Positions 1 to 7,413 of a stretch of 13,516 bases of DNA are shown piece after piece; the stretch's first letter is position 1, and each line of letters begins with the position of its first letter. A program made the translations under genes and the position numbers. Source of the stretch: Bacteroides sp. (GTDB lineage: Bacteria > Bacteroidota > Bacteroidia > Bacteroidales > Bacteroidaceae). The notes under the pieces were generated by a model that was given only the letters and a program-made list of their open reading frames with translations, had not been told where the DNA came from and ran no database searches. The stretch is taken from positions 1-13,516 of the forward strand of contig JASLCM010000176.1 of NCBI GenBank assembly GCA_030151845.1, in the 5' to 3' direction.

Positions 1-68
1 AATCATCTACTCCTCACTTACACTCTTCAATTTATCCCCATAAGAAAAAGATACGATAGTGCATAAAA

Positions 69-105
69 AAAGAGGAGGTACAAACTAGGTTTGGCCCTCC
101 TCCTT
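69..105 (-). terminator. Intrinsic terminator closing the exported oxidoreductase/lipoprotein block
   Basis: Read on the minus strand, a hairpin lies about 20 bases beyond the stop of the 128-2302 gene. Its outer stem pairs 72-78 (GAGGAGG) with 96-102 (CCTCCTC). After a 2x2 internal loop, an inner stem pairs CAAAC (81-85) with GTTTG (89-93) around a 3-base loop. On the minus strand it is followed by a run of seven T (rc of 65-71). GC-rich stem plus T-run at this distance from a stop codon is the standard Rho-independent form. Confidence 0.8.
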
Positions 106-127
106 CAACGTAATTAACTAAAACAAT

Positions 128-2302
128 CTACTTCTTTGGGTACATCATCTTCTCAATCTTATCGTAATGTACATTAATTTTACTCTCTTTGGTGAGGTCC
201 CAAATGGACTGATCCATTTGCATGAGGGATAAAACACCAACAATCCAACCTTGCGTCCACCCTGTTTCAATGGCCCAAGCTCCCCAGCCAGCATCTGAGT
301 TAGAAGCCCAATGTTCGAACCGGTCAAAGTCGAAAGCTCTCATCCATCCACCATCCAGTTCAGGATGAGTTGGAGCGTCTACTTGAATCCTACATAGGAA
401 GTCTCCTAGTTTTTCCAATCCCTCTTTAATATATTCATCCTTCGTTGCATGGTAAGCCTCATTAAGACCCAGGAAGGCAAAGTTTGTAGTGTACAAGAGG
501 TCACTTACTTTATCTCCATTCTTTGCTATTAATGAAGCTTCAGTTGTACCGTAGGCTTCATTAGATTGTGGAGGTGGGTAGTAACCCTTGGCTAAATTTC
601 CTAACTCTTCTTGGATTGCTCCGCACTCATCTTGTATGCTCAACAATCCTTTCACTGCTTTGTGAAGCAGCGCTCTATTCTCTTCTGTATCTTCAACACG
701 AACCAACCAGGAGAGTGGCAGGACAATACGAGCACGTTCTTGTGCTAGCCCGTTGGTCCAATTCCATCCATCGGTATAGTTCTCCATCATCAGTTTTAAT
801 CCGTTTTTTGCTTTGGTTAAGAATCTCTCATCGCCACATTTGTCGTAAGCCCATAGGAAGCAACCCCATAAGTACGATTCAAAGTGCGGTGACAAATGAA
901 CAATCTCTTGCTGCTCATAGTATTTCCAGCCTTTCTTCTCCTCAAAGTGAGGAAGGTCTATCCTACTCCCTCTAAATCCGTTTTCACCTGTAGTACGAAG
1001 TAATCCCATCAGCGAACGCATCAACAGCTCATCCCAACGATCGGTTTGTAACAGAGCCGCTGTAGTCCACGCCGCTAAGAAAAAGCGGGCGTTATCATCG
1101 CCATAGCTTGCCTTATACCAGGTATAGTTTGTTATCCCCCAAGGAATCAAGCCAAAAGCAGGGTGGTTAGGGTCTCCATACTCCCCTTTCAAAGCAGGAG
1201 ATTCAAACAGGTAGTAGTCTAATAGATTTTGTGCTATTGTTTTATACTCCTCTTTATTCAACAGCGTTCCTACTGTAGCAAAAGCCATTGATGTTTCACT
1301 GATACAGTCTCCTCTCCGAATAATATTGATGGGCTGAGTACCATCTGCACTTATATCTGAGAAGATACATTCAAACACACCATGTGTTCCATCTCCTTTT
1401 GGAATATCTTCGCTCCATCCCATGATTAGCTTATCCTCTTCGGCCAATTTCGAGATTGAGTCTTCGTAGGAGGCGGGAACCAGTAACTTACCATCGATAT
1501 ACCACTCTACTCCACGCTCTACAGCGGTACGATAGGCATCTTCTGGAAGCTTCTCCTCTTTGGTGTAGGTAGCTTGTACCACAGGAGTCCACTCTAGCTC
1601 ACTTAGTTGAACATCTGGAAGAAGATAAGTTATAATTCGTTTCCAAATACCAGCCCACTCCTTCTTAGGAGCATATCGTCCAGCTATAAATTTGCTTAAG
1701 TTTGTTGTACAAAGCAACCCACCCTCTTCTTCATAAAGCAGAGGATATTGCTGTTGGGGCAATCCATAAATGGCCTCATCGAATCCAGCTACACGAGCTG
1801 CTACTAGGTGCTCATTGGCCGGGAAACCCTCTATTTTAAGGAAATGCAACCCATTTAACCCTAAGATTGTTAAACTATCGGGTAGAGATCCAAAGAAATT
1901 GGAGGAGACAACTGCACGTTCATGACCTGCTTTGCCTATCTCTTCTACCTTATTGTTGGGCAAGAACGAAGGGAACTCTACAAAAAAGTGAACCTCTTTC
2001 TCCTTTAATGCCGTGTAAAAATTACCGGGTAGCTCCACCTGTTGCTTGGGATAGTGCTCTGCTAAAACGAGAACCCCCTCCCCCTTTTTACTCTTTTCTA
2101 CTAGTTGATTTAAGTCTTGATGTACTACCAGCTTTAAAGCCGACTGTTTTTGCAGGAGGGTTACCAGCTCATTGTTTCCGGAACCATAGACATGCAAAAC
2201 CTCCTTCTTACTACAACTTGAGAGTAAGAATACTCCAGCCATTAGTAGTAGCCCCATCAGACTACACGTTTTACTTACAAAAAAATTCTTTTTACTTTTC
2301 AT
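128..2302 (-). CDS. Exported lipoprotein with predicted alpha/alpha-toroid (six-hairpin glycosidase-like) domain
   Basis: A 724-residue protein when started at the ATG at 2302. That start puts a classical lipoprotein signal at the N-terminus: a Lys-rich start, a hydrophobic stretch at residues 14-27, and the lipobox LSSC with Cys30, followed by SKKE. An in-frame ATG at 2377 would add 25 polar residues ahead of the signal and would run through a hairpin, so I rejected it. Residues about 31-250 look like an alpha/beta domain (VLVLAEHYP at 77-85; TTNLSKFIAGRYAP near 199-212). I infer a degenerate glutamine-amidotransferase-like fold there. Residues about 255-690 are rich in repeated amphipathic helices with aromatic and acidic clusters (RGDCISETSMAFA at 330-342; DGGWMRAFDFDRF and SDAGWGAWAIETGWTQGW within 650-686). 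This pattern resembles (alpha/alpha)6 glycosidases and lyases. No named family or catalytic pair is assigned. It is last in a minus-strand block behind two Tat-exported flavoproteins and is probably cotranscribed with the nearer one (79-base gap). I infer that it acts at the cell envelope on the same substrate. Confidence 0.85.
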   Translation of the reverse strand: MKSKKNFFVSKTCSLMGLLLMAGVFLLSSCSKKEVLHVYGSGNNELVTLLQKQSALKLVVHQDLNQLVEKSKKGEGVLVLAEHYPKQQVELPGNFYTALKEKEVHFFVEFPSFLPNNKVEEIGKAGHERAVVSSNFFGSLPDSLTILGLNGLHFLKIEGFPANEHLVAARVAGFDEAIYGLPQQQYPLLYEEEGGLLCTTNLSKFIAGRYAPKKEWAGIWKRIITYLLPDVQLSELEWTPVVQATYTKEEKLPEDAYRTAVERGVEWYIDGKLLVPASYEDSISKLAEEDKLIMGWSEDIPKGDGTHGVFECIFSDISADGTQPINIIRRGDCISETSMAFATVGTLLNKEEYKTIAQNLLDYYLFESPALKGEYGDPNHPAFGLIPWGITNYTWYKASYGDDNARFFLAAWTTAALLQTDRWDELLMRSLMGLLRTTGENGFRGSRIDLPHFEEKKGWKYYEQQEIVHLSPHFESYLWGCFLWAYDKCGDERFLTKAKNGLKLMMENYTDGWNWTNGLAQERARIVLPLSWLVRVEDTEENRALLHKAVKGLLSIQDECGAIQEELGNLAKGYYPPPQSNEAYGTTEASLIAKNGDKVSDLLYTTNFAFLGLNEAYHATKDEYIKEGLEKLGDFLCRIQVDAPTHPELDGGWMRAFDFDRFEHWASNSDAGWGAWAIETGWTQGWIVGVLSLMQMDQSIWDLTKESKINVHYDKIEKMMYPKK

Positions 2303-2322
2303 TTTACTTTTTAGATAAAGGT

Positions 2323-2360
2323 GACTACTCCTATCGCTATGAAGGCAATGAGGAGTAGCC
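2323..2360 (-). promoter_or_regulatory. Intercistronic hairpin between oxidoreductase stop and lipoprotein start
   Basis: CTACTCCT (2325-2332) pairs perfectly with AGGAGTAG (2351-2358). An outer G-C pair (2323/2360) lies beyond a mismatch, and about five further inner pairs form around a short loop. The hairpin fills the gap between the stop at 2382 and the ATG at 2302 in the minus-strand transcript. On the minus strand it is preceded by A-rich sequence and has no T-run directly after it, so it does not look like a terminator for the operon. It could be an mRNA-processing or stabilising element that sets different expression of the two genes. Read on the plus strand it is followed by CCCCTTTTTT and would resemble a terminator against antisense transcription. 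Confidence 0.5.
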
Positions 2361-2381
2361 CCTTTTTTATGAAACACACTT

Positions 2382-4109
2382 TTATTTAGGCCATTTTATC
2401 TCAATTCCTTGAGTAGACGTAATCCAATCTTGATACTCTTTTAAAAGACTCTCTTTTTCTCGTACGGCACGAGGTGGAACCTTCTTTCGTGTTGCAAAAG
2501 CCAATAAGGTTCCCACAGCTTCACCAATGCTCCACTCTACAGGGTGTAAGCGGTAGCAACCATTGGTTATGTGAGTAGTACCAATGTTTTTATTGGCTGG
2601 TAAAATATTATTCATTCGTCTAGGAAGCAATGCTCCTAGGGGTATTTCAAAGGGTAAAGAACCAAAATCAATGTAGTTATCTCCCTCACTACTTGGATGA
2701 AGGTCGATGTGGTAGGAGCCCACTCCTACACTGTCGTAAAAGCTAGCAGCACGCTTTTCATCGGGTCCTGCAACTAATTTTCGATTAGCTGTTCCCACAT
2801 GCTCTTCAAGCACAGTAAACTCGGCCTTTATTCTTCTAGCCTCACGCACATAAGGATATTTTGCCATTCCATCGGCAGTTCCCATAATGTCATGACGAAT
2901 ACGTAGACCAGGCCAACCTTGTCCGCCATCAGGACGTGGAGCCTCTGTTTGCAACCAGTAAAAGAGAGAGAGATTTAAACTCTTAGCCCCCTCTACATGC
3001 TTGTTGAACTCCTCCTCCGATACATCAATTAAATTACCCAACACATAATCTTGTTGAGGCCAATTTAAGACGGTAACATCACCTGCATAGGTGCCTGGAA
3101 GAAAGTTATTTTTGTTAATGATTCTTCGATAGTTCCAAAGATTTAGGTAATCGCCCGTTTTATTTCCCCGAGGATCAAACCCTAAAGGCTTTGGCTTTAA
3201 CGTACGTGGATCACTATATTTTAAATCCAACAGAGGTCCAGACCATGCTGGTGTCATTTTAGGAACAAAACTGCTCCAAAAGTTGTAATCTTTAGGCTTA
3301 TCGATCACCAGGTTTGCACCAGGAACATAGTCCATCGCAAAACAAACGGTAAAAGCCTGGTTGTTGTTTGGACGAGCATGCTCTTGTGCATGCAGTTCGT
3401 TGGTTTGCGCCTTAGATTCTGTACCTGTTATGTATTCTGTACCTGTAAGTGGTAATAGGTCTCCACACTCAGTAGCATCCACAAAATAGGGAGCTTTTAA
3501 GGTCAGTTGATGCTCCTCCTCTTTATTGTACACCACAACATGCTTTACCTCATCTCCAGTAACATCTGCCGATTTTACCTTATATTCTAAAAGTATCCCC
3601 AACTGCCCGGTACTCAAGTAGGGCGCCATCATCTCCATAAGCACAGCTACTGTTACCCGAGGCTCATGACAAATTCGAGATACTGTTCCGTCTCCTGGAT
3701 TTAAATTGGGACGAAGAGCGGCCTCTCTGGTTAAAGGGTAATTCCTGCGGTAATAGTCTCGTATTCTGTTTCTATACTCTCGATAAGAGGCTGGTGCCCC
3801 ATGCGACTCTATGTTATAATGCTCATCGGGTGGTACCCCTTGCTGAGATACCTGTCCGCCAATCCAATCGGTCTCCTCGGTAAGAAGAACACGAAGTCCA
3901 TTTCTACAGGCAGCAAGAGCAGAGGCACAACCACCTAATCCGCCACCCAAAATAATGACATCGGCCTCCAGCTCATTGGGTAGTTCCCGAACCAACTTAG
4001 GAGATCCCTTTTTTCGCTGCTGATAGGTTGCAGCAGCTAAAGGAGAAGATGAAAGCAATGTTCCACCTCCCGCTAAGGAAGCAAGTTTTAAAAAGTTTCT
4101 TCTTTTCAT
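2382..4109 (-). CDS. Tat-exported FAD-dependent oxidoreductase (FAD_oxidored family), second copy
   Basis: A 575-residue protein. The N-terminus is a twin-arginine signal (MKRRNFLKLASLAGG, then a hydrophobic stretch and an AAA cleavage-like site near residues 25-27). This suggests export of an already folded, cofactor-loaded flavoprotein. An FAD-binding Rossmann motif follows at residues 50-80 (GGGLGG at 55-60, acidic residues E78/E79 at the end of the second strand). Next comes DWIGGQ (81-86), typical of this FAD_oxidored type (Pfam PF12831). The C-terminal THITNGCYRLHPVEW motif (512-526), followed by SIGEAVG, probably closes the FAD site. Such proteins are often labelled 'xanthan lyase' in databases, and nothing in the sequence supports that activity. 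By eye it is roughly two-thirds identical to the protein encoded at 4329-6059, with the same motif positions. A terminator upstream implies its own promoter in 4110-4236; TTTG (minus strand, 4183-4186) and TATATTTA (4151-4158) are weak candidates with a rather long spacer. The substrate is unknown. Confidence 0.9.
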   Translation of the reverse strand: MKRRNFLKLASLAGGGTLLSSSPLAAATYQQRKKGSPKLVRELPNELEADVIILGGGLGGCASALAACRNGLRVLLTEETDWIGGQVSQQGVPPDEHYNIESHGAPASYREYRNRIRDYYRRNYPLTREAALRPNLNPGDGTVSRICHEPRVTVAVLMEMMAPYLSTGQLGILLEYKVKSADVTGDEVKHVVVYNKEEEHQLTLKAPYFVDATECGDLLPLTGTEYITGTESKAQTNELHAQEHARPNNNQAFTVCFAMDYVPGANLVIDKPKDYNFWSSFVPKMTPAWSGPLLDLKYSDPRTLKPKPLGFDPRGNKTGDYLNLWNYRRIINKNNFLPGTYAGDVTVLNWPQQDYVLGNLIDVSEEEFNKHVEGAKSLNLSLFYWLQTEAPRPDGGQGWPGLRIRHDIMGTADGMAKYPYVREARRIKAEFTVLEEHVGTANRKLVAGPDEKRAASFYDSVGVGSYHIDLHPSSEGDNYIDFGSLPFEIPLGALLPRRMNNILPANKNIGTTHITNGCYRLHPVEWSIGEAVGTLLAFATRKKVPPRAVREKESLLKEYQDWITSTQGIEIKWPK

Positions 4110-4236
4110 AGTATTTTATTCAAGGTATTCGCTTACTTTTTAAAAGTTTTTAAATATACTACATTTATTTAATAAAATTATACAAATTGCGTAAAAAGTA
4201 AACCATAAAGCGGCATTCTTCATAAAAAGACAAAAA

Positions 4237-4270
4237 AATAGGAACTAAATCCGCCGATTTAGTTCCTATT
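4237..4270 (-). terminator. Intrinsic terminator after the first FAD oxidoreductase
   Basis: A perfect 15-bp stem (4237-4251 with 4256-4270; core GGAACTAAATC) encloses a 4-base loop. On the minus strand it is followed by a T-run (rc of the A-run at 4232-4238). It lies about 60 bases beyond the stop at 4329. It separates two paralogous genes on the same strand, so the downstream pair is either separately transcribed or read through only partly. Confidence 0.85.
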
Positions 4271-4328
4271 CCAATCATTAATAGAAGTAAACTTATAAAA
4301 ACTCTATTTATTAACTAATCATCTCTTC

Positions 4329-6059
4329 TTATACATTGGGCCATCTGGTTTCCAATCCTTGAGTCTCAATAAAGCGTTGGAACTCACTGAGCAATCCTTT
4401 ATCTGCACGTACAGCACGCACAGGAACTTTTTTACTCTTCGCAAAGGTTACCAACATCCCTACTGCTTCACCAATACTCCACTCTACAGGATGCAAGCGG
4501 TAACAACCGTTTGTAATATGTGTTGTACCAATGTTTTTAGCTGCAGGAATTAAGTTATTCATTCGCTTAGGAAGCAGTGCTCCCAAAGGAATTTCGAAAC
4601 GATAAGGCTCAATATCGATATAGTTCACACCTGTTGTAGTAGGGTGAAGATCGATTCGATAATACCCAGTTCCCACACTATCAAAGAAGTGTTCGGCACG
4701 ATTAGCCGCTTCGCCAGAGGCAACAAGCTTTCTATTCTCTACCCCAACATGCTCTTCAGTTACGGTAAACTCTGCTTGAATACGACGAGCCTCACGAATG
4801 TAAGGATATTTAGCCATTCCATCTTCCGTACCACAAATGTCTTTGCGCAAACGCAAGCCTTTCCAGCCGTAACCACCTTCCGGACGTGGAACCTCTGTTT
4901 GTAGCCAGTACAAGAAAGATCTATTTAGGTTTTTAGCCCCTTCAACATGCTTCTTATACTCTTTCTCTGAAACATCAACAATGTTTCCTAGTAGGTAATC
5001 TTGTTGTGGCCAGTTTAATAGAGAGATATCCCCCTCATAAAAACCAGGCTCAAAATTATGACGATAAATGATTCGTCGGTAGTTCCACCAGTTCATAACT
5101 CCATTAAACGACTTTCCTTCTGGATGGAAGTCCAATCGCTTGGGTTTGAAGGTAAATGGATCAGAATAACTTAAATCCAGTAATTTACCTGGCCAGGCAG
5201 GAGTTAGATCGGGGGTATAATTTCTCCAGAAATCGTAATCTTTAGGCTTCTCTATGGTGAAGTCCTCACCAGGAACATAATCCAATGCAAAGCAAACTGT
5301 AAAGGATTGCTGACAATTAGGATCGGCAACCTCTTGTGCATGCAGCTCATTGGTTTGAGCTTTCGACTCTGCCCCAAGTACATACTCTGTTCCTGTCATT
5401 GGAAGCAAGTCACCACACTCTGTAGCATCCACAAAATAGGGAGCGGTTAAAACATAACTCTCTCCTCTTTTGCTATCGTACACCTGAATGTGCTTTACCT
5501 CATCTCCAGTAACATCTGCCTTTTCGGCTTTGCAATCCAACAACAAGGTTAACTTGCCATTGCTTATGTATGGAGATAACATATCGGTCATTACAGCCAG
5601 TGAAACACGAGGTTCATGGCAAAGGCGAGAAACAAACCCTGCGCCAGGATTTAAGCTTTTACGTGCCGCAGCCTCCTTGGTTAAAGGATAGTTCTTGCGG
5701 TAGTAATCTTGGATGCGGTTGCGGTATTCCCGATAGGCAGCTGTACCACCACAGGTCTCAATCCAACGGTGCTCATCCAAAGGAACAGCCTGTTGTGTAG
5801 CCTGTCCACCAATCCAATCGGTCTCCTCAGTCATCACCACGTGAAGTCCGTTTCTACAAGCAGCAAGAGCAGAGGCTACCCCTCCCATTCCGCCACCTAT
5901 TATTACCACATCGGCTTTTAGCTCTTTTGCAGAGCCTTTGCGTTTGCGTTTTGAACGTTCAACCTCATCAACTATAGGGTTTGCAAACAATGAATCTTTA
6001 GGCAATAAGGTTGCACCACCAGCGAGAGCAGCCACCTTAAAGAAATTACGTCTTTCCAT
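4329..6059 (-). CDS. Tat-exported FAD-dependent oxidoreductase (FAD_oxidored family), first copy
   Basis: A 576-residue protein. It begins with a twin-arginine signal (MERRNFFKVAALAGG), with likely cleavage near Ala27 and a basic linker (RSKRKRKG) before the mature domain. The FAD dinucleotide motif GGGMGG is at residues 55-60, the ribose-binding acidic position at E78/E79, DWIGGQ at 81-86, and the C-terminal THITNGCYRLHPVEW at 513-527 followed by SIGEAVG. The middle region (CHEPRV, FVDATECGDLLP) matches the FAD_oxidored family (PF12831). A redox reaction on a sugar or other small polar substrate in the periplasm is plausible but not shown by the sequence. Differences from the second copy are spread along the protein, while the FAD motifs are conserved, so both copies look functional. 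The start is supported by the Tat signal, which begins at the first Met. A terminator directly downstream makes it a likely single-gene transcript. Confidence 0.9.
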   Translation of the reverse strand: MERRNFFKVAALAGGATLLPKDSLFANPIVDEVERSKRKRKGSAKELKADVVIIGGGMGGVASALAACRNGLHVVMTEETDWIGGQATQQAVPLDEHRWIETCGGTAAYREYRNRIQDYYRKNYPLTKEAAARKSLNPGAGFVSRLCHEPRVSLAVMTDMLSPYISNGKLTLLLDCKAEKADVTGDEVKHIQVYDSKRGESYVLTAPYFVDATECGDLLPMTGTEYVLGAESKAQTNELHAQEVADPNCQQSFTVCFALDYVPGEDFTIEKPKDYDFWRNYTPDLTPAWPGKLLDLSYSDPFTFKPKRLDFHPEGKSFNGVMNWWNYRRIIYRHNFEPGFYEGDISLLNWPQQDYLLGNIVDVSEKEYKKHVEGAKNLNRSFLYWLQTEVPRPEGGYGWKGLRLRKDICGTEDGMAKYPYIREARRIQAEFTVTEEHVGVENRKLVASGEAANRAEHFFDSVGTGYYRIDLHPTTTGVNYIDIEPYRFEIPLGALLPKRMNNLIPAAKNIGTTHITNGCYRLHPVEWSIGEAVGMLVTFAKSKKVPVRAVRADKGLLSEFQRFIETQGLETRWPNV

Positions 6060-6104
6060 TCTAGACTTTATGTTACACAGTTAAAAACTATCGATTTTTT
6101 AAAC

Positions 6105-6133
6105 GGCCCTGTCTCAGGGCTTTTTCAAATCTT
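6105..6133 (-). promoter_or_regulatory. Possible start-of-transcript hairpin and -7-like box for the first FAD oxidoreductase
   Basis: GCCCTG (6106-6111) pairs with CAGGGC (6115-6120) around a 3-base loop, about 45-60 bases upstream of the ATG at 6059. Just upstream on the minus strand lies AAGATTTG (6126-6133), a 5-of-6 match to the Bacteroidota -7 element TAnnTTTG. I see no clear TTTG at -33. If the box is real, the transcript would begin with this stem-loop, which could stabilise the mRNA. On the plus strand the same hairpin is followed by TTTTTC and would resemble a terminator. Confidence 0.35.
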
Positions 6134-6317
6134 ATATTCAGAGTGCTAATGTATATAAAAAAATTTAATTAGTTATAGTGAAATACTAAATTTAATAATA
6201 TTCAGAATCTTCCTGACGCAAGAGGAGAAAAGATTCATTAAAGTTAGGAGATAAAGAGTGTCTACCTCCTTCTGGATAACCCTTTGAGACTAAAGAGCTA
6301 GCAAAAAAGAGGCTCAA

Positions 6318-6352
6318 TTTGTCTGATAAAGAGAAAAGAAACCTTATCTTGG
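6318..6352 (+). promoter_or_regulatory. Possible Bacteroidota-type promoter for the DUF4377 lipoprotein
   Basis: TTTG at 6318-6321 and TATCTTGG at 6345-6352 (5 of 6 positions of TAnnTTTG) are separated by 23 bases, at the long end of the usual spacing. Transcription would then begin near 6359, leaving a short leader of about 15 bases before the ATG at 6375. Confidence 0.35.
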
Positions 6353-6374
6353 TCAATCATTCAATCCTTTAGTT

Positions 6375-6710
6375 ATGAGAATCGTCAAGACACTTTTTCC
6401 TTTATCTCTCCTGTTTTTTATCATCTTGTTTACAGGGTGTAAAACCAAAAACTCCTTTGATCTATTGATTGCTCCAGAACGGGCAGATTGTGTAGGTGTA
6501 GCTCCACAAAAGTGTTTGCAAGTTAAAAAGCCGGGTGAGAAGCAGTGGACTTTCTTCTATGATGGCATTGAGGGATTCACCTTTGAACCTGGATTTACCT
6601 ATCGCATTCGGGTAAAAACAGAAGAGCGAGTAAATCCTCCTGCAGATGCCTCCTCTGTACGATACATCCTTATCAAACAACTCAGCAAAAAGAGAGTTGA
6701 ACCGCAGTAA
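6375..6710 (+). CDS. Small DUF4377-domain lipoprotein
   Basis: A 111-residue protein with a lipoprotein signal: basic start MRIVK, hydrophobic residues 7-19, lipobox FTGC with Cys22. The mature part carries the DUF4377 pattern: ADCVGVAPQKCLQVK, then W-x-FFYDGIEGFTFEPG, then a beta strand with RIRVKTEE and NPPADASSVRYILIKQLSK. The domain is short and all-beta, is found in envelope proteins near HslJ/META-type domains, and its molecular function is not known. The two cysteines in the DCVG...KCLQV segment might form a disulfide in the periplasm. It is a single gene, divergent from the oxidoreductase and convergent with the next gene. The start is the only ATG that gives a complete signal peptide. 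Confidence 0.88.
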   Translation: MRIVKTLFPLSLLFFIILFTGCKTKNSFDLLIAPERADCVGVAPQKCLQVKKPGEKQWTFFYDGIEGFTFEPGFTYRIRVKTEERVNPPADASSVRYILIKQLSKKRVEPQ

Positions 6711-6848
6711 AAACAGCTTAAATCCAATTTACAGCCCCATTTTATGAAAGACTAAATTTACCTTGAGCTACCATACCTCCAGTAGAGTAGCCTGTTTATT
6801 AGGAGATATTAAAGTCTCCCCAACTGTTTCAACTTAATTCACGAAAGA

Positions 6849-7244
6849 CTAGGTGTAGTGAATGTATAAAAGCAGTAAATTAATCACCGTAGAGACCACA
6901 CACCAAATTACCAACCAAGGTTTGATCGGGCTATAAACCACCTTGACCTGCTCCATCCGTTCCATGCGCTTTTTAAACTCACTTTTTAACGCTTTTGGTT
7001 TCGATTTTAGCAAGAGGGTAAAACTACTGGATCGAATAAATTCTAGTCCGGCAGGATAAACAATAAAATTTCCCTCTCCCAACCACTGTCCATAATTCTT
7101 CTTCTCCAACACCTTACTTGCCGCAGCAATCAACTCCTCACTCCCCAGTTTCTCTTTATCCAATTCAACGAGTCCGTCGCCCGATTTCGATGCCTGATCT
7201 AAAACTAGATCTAAAAACGAAGCTATCTCCTGATTCAGTTCCAT
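6849..7244 (-). CDS. Hypothetical protein with one C-terminal membrane segment
   Basis: A 131-residue protein of no family I recognise. Residues 1-106 are soluble and charged. The part around residues 35-75 (ELIAAASKVLEKKNYGQWLGEG, then NFIVYPAGLEFI) has the helix followed by beta-hairpin look of a winged-helix domain, but this is a weak impression. A basic stretch (KKRMERMEQVK, residues about 91-101) precedes a single hydrophobic helix at about 108-128 (LVIWCVVSTVINLLLLYI), so the protein is probably tail-anchored in the inner membrane with its N-terminus in the cytoplasm. It is divergent from the GNAT gene and convergent with the DUF4377 gene. No clear terminator lies in the 138-base convergent gap. 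The ATG at 7244 opens a sensible protein with no alternative nearby. Confidence 0.7.
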   Translation of the reverse strand: MELNQEIASFLDLVLDQASKSGDGLVELDKEKLGSEELIAAASKVLEKKNYGQWLGEGNFIVYPAGLEFIRSSSFTLLLKSKPKALKSEFKKRMERMEQVKVVYSPIKPWLVIWCVVSTVINLLLLYIHYT

Positions 7245-7330
7245 GCTCTTCTTTTGCTTTTGTGTTTAAAACGACCCTAAAAATAGACATTTTTTAGCTA
7301 TCTTCTCTTGCAAACAGAGATTATCCAGCA

Positions 7331-7388
7331 AAACTCAAAAAAGAGGATAAAATTGCATATCCAAATTCTATTTGCCAATTTTGAGTTT
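7331..7388. repeat. 10-bp inverted repeat in the divergent control region
   Basis: AAACTCAAAA (7331-7340) and TTTTGAGTTT (7379-7388) are exact reverse complements separated by 38 bases. Inside the spacer GGATA (7345-7349) and TATCC (7358-7362) form a smaller inverted repeat. TATCCAAAT occurs in the spacer and again just before the ATG at 7414. It sits between two divergent genes, so it may be an operator or a leader stem-loop for the acetyltransferase mRNA. Confidence 0.45.
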
Positions 7389-7413
7389 CAATACCCATTT
7401 AATAGTTATCCAA

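Larger units (their letters stand above)
6060..6374. other. 315-base divergent intergenic region, no gene seen
   Basis: An AT-rich gap between two divergent exported-protein genes. I see no credible ORF, tRNA or riboswitch. Besides the leader hairpin and the possible promoter listed separately, it holds a modest imperfect hairpin: GAATCT (6205-6210) pairs with AGATTC (6231-6236), and TCCT (6211-6214) with AGGA (6223-6226) across a bulge. Its role is unknown. Confidence 0.6.

Noticed and set aside
568..975. Plus-strand open frames inside the minus-strand genes (also 1867-2358, 4644-4904 and 5488-5921)
   Set aside because: They lie antisense to clear genes with family motifs, have no recognisable domains, and are low-complexity or cysteine/serine-rich as expected for shadow frames.
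2303..2377. Longer start for the lipoprotein gene at the ATG at 2377
   Set aside because: It adds 25 polar residues in front of a complete lipoprotein signal and passes through the intercistronic hairpin. The ATG at 2302 gives a normal signal peptide.
6802..6819. GGAGA/TCTCC hairpin between the convergent DUF4377 and membrane-anchored protein genes
   Set aside because: Only five base pairs with an eight-base loop and no T-run on either side, so it is not convincing as a terminator.
7372..7413. TTG start for the acetyltransferase at 7372
   Set aside because: It adds 14 residues unlike the family and overlaps an arm of the inverted repeat. The ATG at 7414 is a better start.
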